Positions 24,901 through 35,387 of a stretch of 64,000 nucleotides of DNA are shown here, in pieces. The position numbers and the translations under genes were made by a program. Positions within the stretch are counted from its first letter, which is position 1; each line of letters opens with the position of its first letter. Location of the stretch: the NCBI RefSeq assembly GCF_910596095.1, contig NC_056546.1:18256425-18320424 (forward strand). The letters are read 5' to 3'. A model generated the notes under the pieces. That model was not told the origin of the DNA. It did not search any database and saw nothing but the letters and a program-made list of their open reading frames with translations. This DNA comes from Thunnus maccoyii (taxonomy: Eukaryota; Chordata; Actinopteri; Scombriformes; Scombridae).

Positions 24901-27900
24901 CGATCACAGGCAGGCCTGTTCCTGAGAGCATGTCTATCAGCTGGATTTTCACCCGTGTCGGAACAATTTCCTAGGGAACAATGAAACTGAAACAGCTCTT
25001 TCTGGATTTGATTCCTCTCAAGATGGGAGGTACAACAAGTACATATCTGGCTGTAGGCACACTGGGCCTCATTCACTAAGATGTGCGCAGAAATGTTCTT
25101 ACTTTGCACACAAAATACCGTCCGTCATGATGTGCACACCGACATATTTTGTTCTTACCACTGTACGTATGTTAGTGAATCAGACTCATTCTAAATTGAC
25201 AGGCACGTGCACGCTATCGGTAATTAGCATACTACCACACCCCCATTTCTCTATATAAGGAAAGCTCTGTTGGAGCAGTGGAACAGTGGCGTGAGCTGTC
25301 ACTCATTGCAAAGAGGGCCATGATGGTAAAAATGTAGAAAAACTTTACTGCACATCGTGTTTCGTCTCTTTCCACAACAGGCCATGATGTAGCGAAAGCA
25401 TAGCGCCCCTCACTGTGCTAGTACTGAACGGAACAGGCTGCTGGTTAACAAGCTGCATGTATCACGGCCAAATCTGATGGGGAAATTAATCGAGGTCACA
25501 TTCCAATATGGAAATTACAGTATATAAGCTATTTTCAACTAAAAGTGGGAACAGGACAATTTTAATATATTAATAATTTCATTACATTTGTGATGATAAT
25601 TTATGGATTACTACGTCTTAGCTATTCATTTTATAATTAGTAAATAAGTTGTGTATAATTATCAATTTCAACTTTTAAATGTTGTATATTTGGGTCCAAT
25701 CATTTTTTAAATAATACGCATGATCTAAGGCATTTCTAAATTTGTTCACAGAGTGAGAACAAATTCAAGTAAGAACATGTTAATGAATCCTGGATTTGTG
25801 CTTAAAACATTCATTCGGGTTAAGCAAAGATTTGTGTGTGCACACTGTTTGTGAATGAGGCCCATTGCTATCTACATTCACATGCTGAACCTTGCACCTG
25901 CTGGATATTTTGAGATCTCTCAAAATATAAAATATCTCTTATCACACATTGTGGTAAATAAAATGATCTCTGCATCCAGTGCAGTCTGTAAAACTACTGG
26001 CGTGCAATAAGGAAATGATACAGCTGTGACATGCTAAGAAGAGTAAACTGAGCCAGAAGCCGTGTCATCTTTTCTGTTGAATTTCAAAGAAAATGTAAAA
26101 CATATGCTCCTGGCAATTACGGCACACAACCCATATGTTATTGCTTTATGTATGAAAGATACAGGAAAAAAATGGGTTTTCCAGGGATGATCATGTATGT
26201 TTAGTAGTACAAAACAAGGGTGCATATGAATATAAATGAAATTTGTGACTGAAATGACAGTACCTTTTCATTTTGAAGTCCATCTCTAGGACCAACTTCA
26301 ACTATTTTAACAAACTCAGGATACTCATGTCCTGTAATGGTCTGGAAAGATAAACAGAGCAGAGAATAAATAGAGGAATACCACTCAAGAAGACATTCAA
26401 CACAAACACTCAAGTCATCCTTTCAGCCAGGACATGTTATTTCTAACATGAACGACTCTGTATACCTCAAAGCTAGATGATACCTGATAACCAAAACATA
26501 AGCCTGTCGTGCAATTAGGATGTAAACCCAAGAGATGTGTCATAGAGACAAGACTGGGAAAGAAGGGAAGGGTAACTCCACAACAACCACAAGGGATATT
26601 CTGAGGATCAGGGTATTTTTATGGCTTGAACCAGATAATAATTATAGAGAAAAAAAATCCTTGTTGAACTTTAATGTACAACCTCCAAAGACATTAAAGA
26701 TTGTAGAATTTATAAACATCTTTATCCTTAACTCCTAAAAGAAGTATATGTGTCTCTGGTGCCATGCCATTGGTCCAACGGCTCATTATTCCGAAACCCC
26801 AATAGTTCTAAAAACATCCCATTGGACCAAAAGCCCATTAGTCCGACAGCCCGTTACTCCAAAAACAAAAGCCCACTTCTCCAAAGGCCTGTTGCTCCGA
26901 AAATATACACTCTCCCTGGAGTTTTTTGCCCTTAATATCTTAGTGTATAAATAATGGTAATGCGTCCGTCACCCCCTACCGCCCCCACCACCACCACCAT
27001 GGACAGGGCCAGCAGTTACTGAACTCCAACAACTCTAGAGTGTGTATTTTCGGAGCAATGGGCCTTTGGAGTAATGGGCATTTGTTTTCGGGATAACGAA
27101 CCATCAGACTAATGGGCTTTCGGTCCAATGGGACATTTTTCAAACTATTGGGGTTTCGGAATAATGGGCCTTTGGACCAATGCAATTCAATTCAATTTTA
27201 TTTATATAGTACCAAATCGCAACAAAAGTCATCTCCGGGCACTTTTCACATAGAGCATGTATAGCACATACTCTTTAATTTACAGAGACCCAACAATTCC
27301 CCCATGAGCAAGCGCTACAGTGGTAAGGAAAAACTCCCCTTTAACAGGAAGAAACCATTTGACTGTCTTCACCAACTGGATGCTAACCTTTACTTTTGGA
27401 GCTGAGCAGTTAACTGTTAGCTAGATGACAGTAACCATTAGTTAAGCATTGGTGGAATGTAGCTGACGTTAATTAGCTAACAGCTAAGCTAGGTTAAGTG
27501 CATTTAGCAAATGGTTACTTAGATAGCTACTTACTGTATGTTGCTGTCCATTTTATGAAAATTTCTACTCTGCCTCACTACATTTCAGGGAGAAAATAAT
27601 ACTTTTTAAGACACATTCATTTAGAAAAGATGATGTATTGTCCTAGATTAACTACCCAACAGTATATAAAGTGGTTAAGACTACTGTAAGCTAACTCCAT
27701 TAAATATAATGCTATAATTTAAATTATGCTAACGACTTAATGCATCAGTAATACAATTATAATTCATTAATATAATATATGATAACACAATGAGCTATTT
27801 TACAGCATAATAATACTTAAACCTCTGATACCTAAAGTACATTTTGCTTATAGTACTCAGAATCAGAAACAGGTTTATTGAATGTGCGGACCTACTTGGC

Positions 27901-28675
27901 AATAAATTGTACAAAATGTACTTTAATTGTCAGAGGTATTATTATGCTAGTTATGTACTTTTGTGTAATATTTGCAATTCATGATTCTTACTTGTAATGA
28001 GTAAGGGAGTATTATAATAGGAGTATTTTTACATAGTGATTCTTGCTACTTTTTGAGCATAACAATTGAAAATAAAAGGAAACAATGAGTTACAAGAGGC
28101 CAAAAATATCTATAGATGCTTCTTGTGTCATTCAATTCCATTTAAATATCACATCTATTATTTAATTCAAGCTTAGTACATGATCAATGTATTTGAATGT
28201 AAAGAACCACTACAGGTAGCGCATCAGTCCATTTTCAATAAACAAATATTCTTCTTATCAAATTACTAAATAATCCTGTTGAAGTATCCTTGTGGAGAGA
28301 CACAACACAGACAAAGCTAAATTTAGTCTGCGTATTTTGTCACATATAGTCAGTTCAGAGAGCTGGAAACATTTTTTATTTAGAGAGAATAACCTCCATT
28401 CTCAAAATTACAGTAATATGTGAAAGAGGAATAGAATTTGAATTGAAGAGGACCATTATATAAGCACCATGCAGTATCAGCGCTGTCATCAGTGGCTGGC
28501 TGCTGTGTAGTCTCTGTGTCATGAGAGTCATGTGGCAGAGCATGTGCAGCAGATTAGAAACAAGTAAAAGGACGCCCACCTTTTCCTCCAGCAGCCAGCG
28601 TCTCAGCCATGGGTAGTCCTGGATGACTTGTTCATAGCTCAAGCAGTGCTTCACTGTTGTGGGTACGTTACCCAT
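9831..28675 (-). CDS. hmgcll1: HMGCLL1, extramitochondrial 3-hydroxy-3-methylglutaryl-CoA lyase (complete, 9 coding exons)
   Basis: Cleaves HMG-CoA to acetyl-CoA and acetoacetate, the last step of leucine breakdown and ketogenesis. This paralogue is the cytosolic/ER-associated form, known to be N-myristoylated. Coding exons in order: 28675-28580, 26341-26264, 24970-24863, 24462-24367, 24179-24031, 18192-18129, 17376-17188, 10464-10339 and 9935-9831. They join in one 336-aa frame. Seen: Met-Gly start (MGNVP) fitting myristoylation; [11 protein letters not shown] with Arg51/Asp52; Glu82; VHCHDTYG with His243/His245; [12 protein letters not shown] with Cys276 and Asn285. Each is exactly 10 residues beyond the catalytic/metal residues of human HMGCL (41/42, 72, 233/235, 266, 275, from memory), so the enzyme should be active. 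No mitochondrial presequence and no peroxisomal CKL tail (it ends SSRTL), which separates it from HMGCL. The family fit and open joined frame leave little doubt; UTRs were not defined. Confidence 0.95.
10339..10464 (-). CDS. hmgcll1: HMGCLL1 coding exon 8
   Basis: Encodes [20 protein letters not shown] followed by [22 protein letters not shown]. Contains the HMG-CoA lyase signature with active-site Cys276 and metal ligand Asn285. Acceptor TTGCAG, donor ACT|GTAAGT, 126 bp. Confidence 0.96.
13104..13187. mobile_element. Tc1/mariner-type miniature element
   Basis: Inverted ends TACAGTGCCAGTCAAAAGTT and its imperfect complement (ending TTTTGACTGGTACTGTA) about 85 bp apart, with TA at the edges. 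The terminus is that of fish Tc1-like elements. The interior is almost wholly deleted. Confidence 0.8.
13478..13560. repeat. GAT/GGTGAT-rich low-complexity tract
   Basis: Degenerate GATGATGAC/CATGGTGATG repeats; the Asp-rich plus-strand ORF across it is an artefact of the repeat. Confidence 0.75.
17188..17376 (-). CDS. hmgcll1: HMGCLL1 coding exon 7
   Basis: Encodes [20 protein letters not shown] through ILTALQ. Contains the metal-binding VHCHDTYG motif (His243, His245). Acceptor CTTTAG, donor CAG|GTAAGA, 189 bp. Confidence 0.96.
17377..18128. other. HMGCLL1 intron 6
   Basis: AT-rich intron of about 750 bp; no recognisable feature. Confidence 0.8.
18129..18192 (-). CDS. hmgcll1: HMGCLL1 coding exon 6
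   Basis: Encodes [21 protein letters not shown] after one base completing the split Gly. Acceptor TTTACAG, donor GAG|GTGAGA, 64 bp. It lies about 100 bp from the end of the DIRS insertion, and both splice sites are intact. Confidence 0.94.
18286..18471. repeat. DIRS left inverted terminal repeat
   Basis: Starts AGTTCTATAAGCACAGGTGG and carries ACTGAAATTTGCATGTACGT and a TATATAAG box at about 18437-18444. Inverted copy of 23083-23286, with scattered substitutions and indels. Confidence 0.9.
18517..18570. repeat. DIRS internal complementary region
   Basis: First half (18517-18544) is the reverse complement of the left end tip (GCCTGTGCTTATAGAAC). Second half (about 18552-18570, ATTCTATCTCACACAGG) copies the right end tip. 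The two element ends are therefore joined here, which is the template region DIRS elements use to complete their termini. Confidence 0.85.
18857..19700 (-). pseudogene. DIRS tyrosine recombinase relic
   Basis: Start of the domain near 19640-19700 ([20 protein letters not shown]). Its C-terminal core is at about 19040-18880 ([13 protein letters not shown] and FIRFCLLDM). DIRS recombinases normally have HSTRG and a FVRFY-type nucleophile here; this copy reads STHG and FIRFC, so the catalytic Arg and Tyr both look lost. The middle is broken by stops. Confidence 0.8.
19931..21150 (-). pseudogene. DIRS reverse transcriptase-RNase H relic
   Basis: RT begins near 20985 ([17 protein letters not shown]). 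It continues with [20 protein letters not shown] at about 20770-20840 and YNRLSFG. RNase H is at 20359-19931 ([41 protein letters not shown]). The frame is interrupted between RT and RNase H. Confidence 0.88.
21886..22847 (-). pseudogene. DIRS gag-like ORF relic
   Basis: Minus-strand open stretches at 22847-22575, 22669-22178 and 22236-21886 lie upstream of RT, where DIRS elements keep gag. Includes [16 protein letters not shown] and [14 protein letters not shown]. No catalytic motif; assignment rests on position and on resemblance to fish DIRS ORF1. Confidence 0.6.
23083..23286. repeat. DIRS right inverted terminal repeat
   Basis: Minus strand starts AGTTCTATGTCACACAGGCT and shares the CACTGAAATTTGCATGTACG block and TATATAAGGCAGTGTCTTGC with the left copy. 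It contains an extra GGACTCTAT-like tandem unit (around 23230-23255) compared with the left copy. Confidence 0.9.
24031..24179 (-). CDS. hmgcll1: HMGCLL1 coding exon 5
   Basis: Encodes [20 protein letters not shown] and on to [11 protein letters not shown]. Ends two bases into a Gly codon (GG|GTTAGT) that is completed by exon 6. TIM-barrel segment with the family's [16 protein letters not shown] block. Confidence 0.95.
24367..24462 (-). CDS. hmgcll1: HMGCLL1 coding exon 4
   Basis: Encodes [20 protein letters not shown] followed by [12 protein letters not shown]. Acceptor TTTAG, donor GCT|GTAAGC, 96 bp. No long single-frame ORF covers this exon; it was placed by splice phase and family sequence. 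Confidence 0.93.
24463..24862. other. HMGCLL1 intron 3
   Basis: 400 bp, AT-rich; nothing recognised. Confidence 0.8.
24863..24970 (-). CDS. hmgcll1: HMGCLL1 coding exon 3
   Basis: Encodes [20 protein letters not shown] followed by [16 protein letters not shown]. Contains conserved Glu82. Acceptor CCCTAG, donor CAG|GTAATA, 108 bp. Confidence 0.95.
25063..25864. mobile_element. Non-autonomous DNA transposon (MITE), perhaps Harbinger-type
   Basis: Begins TGGGCCTCATTCACTAA and ends TTTGTGAATGAGGCCCA, inverted copies bounding about 800 AT-rich bases with no transposase. Left and right sub-terminal regions share degenerate TTCTTAC and TGCACAC words. Lies in HMGCLL1 intron 2. The superfamily call is from terminus resemblance only. 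Confidence 0.7.
26264..26341 (-). CDS. hmgcll1: HMGCLL1 coding exon 2
   Basis: Encodes [20 protein letters not shown] and then GLQNEK. Carries the catalytic Arg-Asp pair. Acceptor TTTCCAG, donor AAG|GTACTG, 78 bp, phase 0 at both ends. Confidence 0.95.
26766..27183. mobile_element. Foldback element with long repetitive arms
   Basis: Arms 26766-26921 and 27025-27183 are reverse complements at roughly 85% by eye: GCCATTGGTCCAACGGCTCA versus GCATTGGTCCAAAGGCCCAT. The centre has a polypyrimidine/CCACCACCACC stretch. Each arm is built from repeated 20-30-base units of the kind CATTGGACCAAAAGCC, CATTAGTCCGACAGCC, GTTACTCCAAAAAC. No coding content. Confidence 0.85.
27184..27358. repeat. Teleost dispersed repeat (TTTATTTATATAG type)
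   Basis: Contains ATTCAATTTTATTTATATAG, then ACCCAACAATTCCCCCATGA and AAAAACTCCCCTTTAACAGG, the standard order of words in a very common fish dispersed repeat. Ends abruptly after GAAGAAACC. Family recalled, not verified. Confidence 0.75.
28580..28675 (-). CDS. hmgcll1: HMGCLL1 coding exon 1
   Basis: Encodes residues 1-32 ([16 protein letters not shown]... ending LLEEK). The start is set by the conserved MGNVP N-terminus. The donor reads AAG|GTGGGC, phase 0. Reading on past the donor gives a peptide resembling the mammalian long isoform (see findings). Confidence 0.9.
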
Positions 28676-31600
28676 CCGAAGGGCTGCTGTTCAGCCTGCC
28701 GCACCTCTGTGTCCTCTGGGACTCACCTGCTCACACCGCTGCAACAAATGTAGCAAATTGAAGCGTCAAATCAATATTCTAATGCAGGCCTGGATGATGG
28801 AGGGCCTTGCTGCAGGAGGAGATAGGATTAGAGGACGGCTGCAGACGGTAGAGTATGACTCAGCAGTTGCCATGGCACCCACATCCCTGGCAGGGAGGGG
28901 ATCAAAACAGAGACGGACGGGGGAGATGGAGACTGCGCGAGGAAATGGTGTGAAGCAAAGTGGGAAATGGAGCGATATGGGAGATTAGAGCTGCACTTTG
29001 GACTGGAATTCTTGTGGAAGCATTTTGAGGAAAGATATAATTTGTGCATCCAAAAAAGGGAATGCAGGTGCAGAGCAGGAAAACTGAACAATAAGGGAAG
29101 AAGAGTTTGTACAGCCACAAATCAGCTCCAAATGGTTTATTCACAGGCTGAATACTGAGTGCTTGCTTTATAGTAGAAGCATTTAACAGTATTCACTAAA
29201 AATCTCACAGCTGATATTTTTTAGATTCAGCAACTAGATTAGATGAATATTCACCTCCCTCTTCGAGTGAGAATTGAAGGCTTCAGGGAAACAGGCTGCT
29301 TTGATTGATCTCCTGTGACCTAAACAGTTGAGGGGTTTCCATTGCCAGACGTGCCACTGCTGCCAATGTCAACTGCATGGTGTAATAAAATCCCTTGTTA
29401 AGCCAGGGCAACATTTACCAGAGAAAGAGCCATTCTTCTGAACCCAGATGTTAACAATAGAGGGGCTTAATGAAGTCCTCGCATTCAACCATCTCACCAC
29501 GCTAAACTGCTCTGTGATGAGAGACCTCTGCCCCTCTCTCAGGGGACGGAGGCGACTCATATGATCAGCCCTTTGTAGCAGACTTCAAGGTTGATGTCTA
29601 TCAGTTGCCACCCCCTAAAATTTAAAATGCCTTTTTTTGGTGTATTGCCTCTAACTGCTTATTCATGGACCTCCAAAGCACAGAAAAACAAGAGGCAGTT
29701 ATTGAACTTTGAAGTTATATGACTTTAAATTGAAAAATTCAAACTTAAAATTAAACATTTTATTTATCTTTTACACATCAAACCAAATCTGTGCTGATTC
29801 TTATTTGTGCCAATATGAATAAAGTCAAAATAAATGATTTCATGGTTTTAGAGGTTTGTTGGGTTTTAAATTATTTTCAGATGTGCTGTAAATCTGGGCT
29901 TTAAAGCAGAGACAGGAAGTAAGGATATCAGAGAAGCACTAAATTAGTGCAAATTATTGCTGTCATAATTCTGCTACTTATGCAAAGCACATATTGTTTG
30001 TTTTATATATGTAGAACCTTTTAAATAAATATGTTATGGAACTAAATATATTGTAATAAATCTTTGTATTATGACAAAGTATGGTTGAGAAATCTGTTTT
30101 CATTAACACTAAAACACATGTAATCCATCATTTGCATTGTCAGGAAAATGTTTCTGACTTTAGAAGGAAAAGTTTCTTTGACTCTGTCGATGATAACTGC
30201 ATCAATCACTTAACCCTAACTGGCCTTTTAACATTTCTATTTTCAAGGAAACTGCAGCGGTGGTTTATCTTGACAAATACCAGCTGCAGAGAGTAACTTA
30301 AAAGAACTGGCCTTCAGGGGCTTTCCTGCTTTTAGGTATCAATGTAATGCAGGTGAGGAGAAACTTTAAAGTTTAAGATGGTATGGAAGTAGAGGAGGTT
30401 TTGACATATAATAAAATCAAAAATAGTTTTTTAACGATATTAGAAAAATGTTAAGAGTTGGATGTGGTCAGTAATATAGGTGAACAGCGATATGCAAAAC
30501 AAGGACAATAAACTTTTCATGTAGTACATATATTTATAAGGTATAAATTGTATTAGAATAGCACAAATTTCAGCTTACAATTATTTGGTCTTACTTTTTC
30601 AAAATCCTCTTTAATAAAAGGGATGCAGCAATTTTGATTAAATTATGTAAATTCCTGTTATTTAAGTAGACATAGGATGGAGGATTATCTGTGTCAGAGT
30701 TTTGCATTTCGCACAATCAAATCAAATGTTAGATTTTTGTAGGATAACATCATTAACAAATTAGCCCAATGGTTCAAGACCTCTAAATCGCTGCACACAT
30801 GTTTAGATTTCCTCAGCAATTTAAACAGAAAGGAGTAATGAAGTTAAACAAAATGGCAGTTCAGTCTAATCATCAGTCATAGACACAACTGAACAAACTG
30901 TACAAACTTAAGAAATTTCCTACTAGATTAAACTCTACTGCAAAGGGACAATACTTTTTTAGATTAGGCAAACAGATATGCCTTGACAGGAAAAGGGATG
31001 TCTCTGTGCTAGTTTGTAAGCTGCCTCCTGAGAACAATATGTTTTACACATGAGGATTTTGGAGACCATGAATGGCTCTAAATATTAAATAAAAATCAAA
31101 CAGTGCAAATGTCTCAACATGTTTTTGAACTGGAAAAAGTTGCAAAAAAGAAAGGGGCTATTTTTTTGTACTAAGAAAGAAACAGATGTGAAAAACAGCA
31201 CTTTATAGAGTACAGGTTTCGGCATGACATGAAGGAAGTTTTAAGCTCTCAGATATATACTGAAAACAAAGTGGAAGAAAGAAAAACAGGAACCAGATTA
31301 AATCAATTTTCATCCTCCATCCGTCTTCAATTTCAACATCATGGATTTAACTGAACTGTAACAACAAGAGAGTCCTGGTGCTGAGCGAGTAGCACATTAT
31401 GATCACCCTGAAAGCAATAATCATGACATACTGTAGTCTTTCATACCTGAGGAAAATGGAAGGATACAAGGTATGATTACATCCACAACAGACCACTTGC
31501 TGTTGTATAATTGAACTTGAATGTTGCATAACAGATGCTACACAGAAACAGCAAACATTGATTTAGAATAAATCCATTTGTGTCAGGAAGAACATCAATA

Positions 31601-32830
31601 TCCCACTGCATTTCCATTATATTCAACTATATACCAAAAGAAAAAAATAGACCACAAACACTTTTATGAATAAAATATAAAGCCTTCATAAAAATAGCAG
31701 CCTACCTTACAGTTCTTTCAGGAAGGCTAGCCGCTCTGAGCCAACTTTCCACAGCTCCCCTTAGAGACAGCATGTGTGTTAAAGATTATCCTCACAGTAA
31801 TCACACTGAAGAGCGCCCTGTGGCTTTTAGTCACAAAAGCCACTGACCTGTGTTGGGTTTGTGTCCACACATGATCATATACAGGACTGTTGAGTGTTGA
31901 TTTATAAAACACAATTTCTCTTGCTCTGCACATGCCGCTTATGATGTGCGCCCTGTTTGTTCAGAATGAAGAACAGCAGCATATTTGATAAGGAGAATGA
32001 TCAAAAACACGCAAATCCTCTCCTGTTAATAATGAATTGGCTACAAAAACTATACAATAGATACTGACATGCTAAAAATCTCTTGGGTTTTTTTTTTGTT
32101 TTGTTTTTTCAAAGGCTCTATTTAACACAATGTTTTGCACGGATACCTCCCAAGCGGATGTTTCTAGGCAGCCAGATATTTCCTTAAGTATATCCATATT
32201 GTTGGTGAGAGAAATTGAATTTCACAGCAAAAAATACAACAGTCAAAATACACATGAACTGGGTTAAGTGGTGGCTGTTGACATCTCTGTTTTCTTTCTA
32301 AATAGGCACAGTAGCACGTTTAGTTCATTATTTTTATGGTGGTGTGAGGAGATGACAGGACAGATAAACAATCCTGGTAAAGTTAAATGCATTTTGATCA
32401 TGAGACTACCAGAGCTAGGTATCGTTTTTTATAATATAGAAACTTTTTTTTATATATGTTACTTTTTTTGAAGAATACAAACATATTTTCAATAAAATCC
32501 TGTTTTTCATTTAACCAAAGAGTTCTCAAATGTACAGACTTGTTTCAACACAAGCTATCATACAACGAATAAAATAGTATAAAATTGTTTTCAAATCAGA
32601 AACTGTTTATTCAAAAAAACAAGAAAGCAAGATTTTGCATCTGAGCTATAAATACATTTCAGTGGGTACCAAAAAATATTACAACTTAGAAAATACTTGA
32701 CTGAAGGTAACAACATGAATCTACACTGTAAGTATGAAAATCTGTATGGCTGTGGACAATGTGTGTGTGTGCCATCCTTCCAGTCACCTTTTTCCTGACA
32801 TTAGTTCAGTGTACTGTGCAAAAAAGACCA

Positions 32831-32848
32831 AAAAAAAAAAAAAAAAAC
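32831..32848. repeat. Poly(A) run
   Basis: 18 consecutive A in the HMGCLL1-BMP5 spacer. Confidence 0.9.
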
Positions 32849-35370
32849 CTGAAAAATGACCTTCAAATAAACCAGAATATTGGCTCACATATGGGTTCTT
32901 AATCATGAGCAATTTATGATTATCTTTGTGTGACATCTACCCAATTTAAGACCCTACATGGAAGCAAAGAATGATTGCTTTTAATATTGAAACTCTTGGA
33001 CTATATAAGAGGTTTTCAAATAACCATCCAAAAGCAATTGAATCAAGAGGTTCTTGAAAGAATAGTGAAAGATGTGCTATTGTCTTTTCTTTAATCAACT
33101 GCGGAGAGGTTGCTAAGATACACTTGTAGTTGTAGTTCTGCTGAGGAAATTACCTCCAATCTACAGTATAAACACAACTAGATACATTTAATTGTCTTGG
33201 CTACTACAGTGATGATGATTAACTCAGGGCATGTCAATACCTTTAAAGCATTTGAAGCCTTGGACAAAAATGCTTTTTTGGAGTGTTTTCATTTTGGAGA
33301 CAATGGGCCAGCAGGTTTTGATAGAAGAGTTTATAGAGTAAATTGTGTTTTTTCTTACTTGCTTACATTGTTTCTTTCTTTTTGCTCTTTAGTTCATAAT
33401 TGTGCCCAGATAAGCAATTCTAGTGTACCCTGTTTTGGCAGCGTATTAAACATTGGTTTGAAAACTCGGTGATAAAGTAAATCAGAATGATTAATACAGG
33501 ATAGAGACATCTTTGGCCTTAGAAACAGGTTAATATCCTGCACATCTGCTTTGGTTTGTATTTTTCTTTTAAACCTTTTTTTTAATCTTTTTTTTATGTG
33601 TTTTTTGACATAAATTGTACAGTGGATGGGCAACAGGAGGACATAAGTAACCTCTTTAACTAGAGAATAACAACATGGAACCTGGACAAAAAAAGAAAAG
33701 AGCGGACATTGTTAGCATATTATGTCAGAAGCTTTTATTGCTACTGAGACAAAACCACAAAAGAATCTTAAAATGTTTTTCTGGATTCTCATGGAAAATA
33801 TTTTTCATAATGTTGCATGCAATATAAAAAAAATAAAAAAGAATCAAATGGAAAGCCTGATCAGAATAAAAACAACTGTGTGTAAATTCATTATATATAG
33901 TTATGTAAAGTAAATAGGTTTAAGTTTATGTTTCTAGTATATTTGTTAAATGGGCTTAAAACAGCACTGCTCAGACAGTTTCATGCACAGGTGCCACCTT
34001 TAATGGTAATGGGAAGTGACAGTTGAGCTCACAAACAGTCTGTTGTAACTCTGAGAACCCATAACCCTCTTTTCTTGGGAAGCTAATGTGCATATGTGAA
34101 TAACAAGCAAACATAACTGTGTTTCTGCGTTGCCCTCTGTGAGGACACATTCCTAGCTGGTCCTGCTGCAGCCTTGTCATACCAAACAACATGTAAAAAT
34201 GTGACCCATATGGTCTCCCTTTTCAAGAGGGACTGATTGAGCTGTATGGAAGTCAGAGCCCACCCACAGAATACAAATAAGGAGAACCATATGTGTGGAG
34301 ATGAATTAGGTAAACTGCACAACATTTTTATTAGATACAATTTCACTTGCCTTGTGGATGGACTGCAAGGTGACACTTTGAAAATAAACTTTGAGCCACA
34401 GAAAGAAAAAGACCTCTGGTTAACAGAGTGTAAATCGATAAAACCAGGAATTACTAAACCATATGAACAAAAACAGTATGCTTTCCAGTTTTATTGGGTT
34501 GACCAAAATATGATAAAAATAAGCATCATGTTCGGCATTATGGAACTGCCTGCTTTAGAGGTGGCTGTATCAGTGAATGAGCATATTAACGATAATCAGA
34601 GTCACAAATATTTCTCACACTAGAAGTGTGGCCTACCTGATTTATTAAACTCCACTAAGAACTTGAACAAATGTTTAGTTTCACAGTTTATGGATGTGTT
34701 TGTGTAAAATCTAACTTTTCTTTCATGGATGACAGACCACATTTGATTTTAATTTCAACACACAAATGTTCTCATTCAGAACACTTGTTTACAAAACGGA
34801 TAACTACTCAAAATACTTTAAATACACTCTTTAACTATACACCAAATCCTGCAAACAAACAAGTTAATATCCTTAAATAAATCATTAAAGTAACAATGCC
34901 CAACAAGGCTGTTGAGTTTTTAAGAGGTTTAGGAGCCATTGACATAGAAAAATACACATTATGTTGAAAATATGAAGTGAGGTTATTATTCTTGGTTGCC
35001 CATACAAAATAAGGAAAAGATACTTTTCCCTTTCCATATTTCTAAAACTGTTTTTGAAATATGCTTTCACATACTTAGAAACTGTTGTTGATTATCTTAG
35101 TTTGTTTGTAGTTTATTGACTTTAATGTGGATGGCTAAGTCTGAGCTTTTATCAATAACAGACAATAAATCATGCTATTACACACTGCACACTGCAGCTT
35201 CTGTTATTTAATCTGTGATTCTCATATTCTTAGAGGCTGCCTTTGCATTTTCTGTACACCTCTGTGGTTGGTCCGACAAGATCAGTGACTTGTTAAGTCA
35301 GCATTATGTTATTGTTTTGCAACATTTGACAATGAAGTACTTCCTGCCGATGATGGTTTAGATTAGATTT

Positions 35371-35387
35371 AAAAAAAAAAAAAAAAA
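35371..35387. repeat. Poly(A) run
   Basis: 17 consecutive A in the same spacer. Confidence 0.9.

Larger units (their letters stand above)
26342..28579. other. HMGCLL1 intron 1
   Basis: 2.2 kb, with a foldback element (26766-27183) directly abutting a dispersed teleost repeat (27184-27358). The rest is AT-rich without features. The part next to exon 1 (28480-28579) may serve as an alternative exon-1 extension. Confidence 0.75.

Noticed and set aside
24825..25109. 94-aa minus ORF overlapping HMGCLL1 exon 3
   Set aside because: Wrong frame; the correct exon is in another frame with proper splice sites at 24970 and 24863.
28700..28745. Minus-strand GAGCAG|GTGAGT upstream of the HMGCLL1 start, resembling a splice donor
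   Set aside because: Would imply a 5' UTR intron, but no matching acceptor between it and the ATG was found; too weak to report.
34237..34623. 128-codon plus-strand ORF in the HMGCLL1-BMP5 spacer
   Set aside because: No recognisable domain, no splice or promoter context, and an ORF of this length is expected about once by chance in a spacer of this size and AT content.
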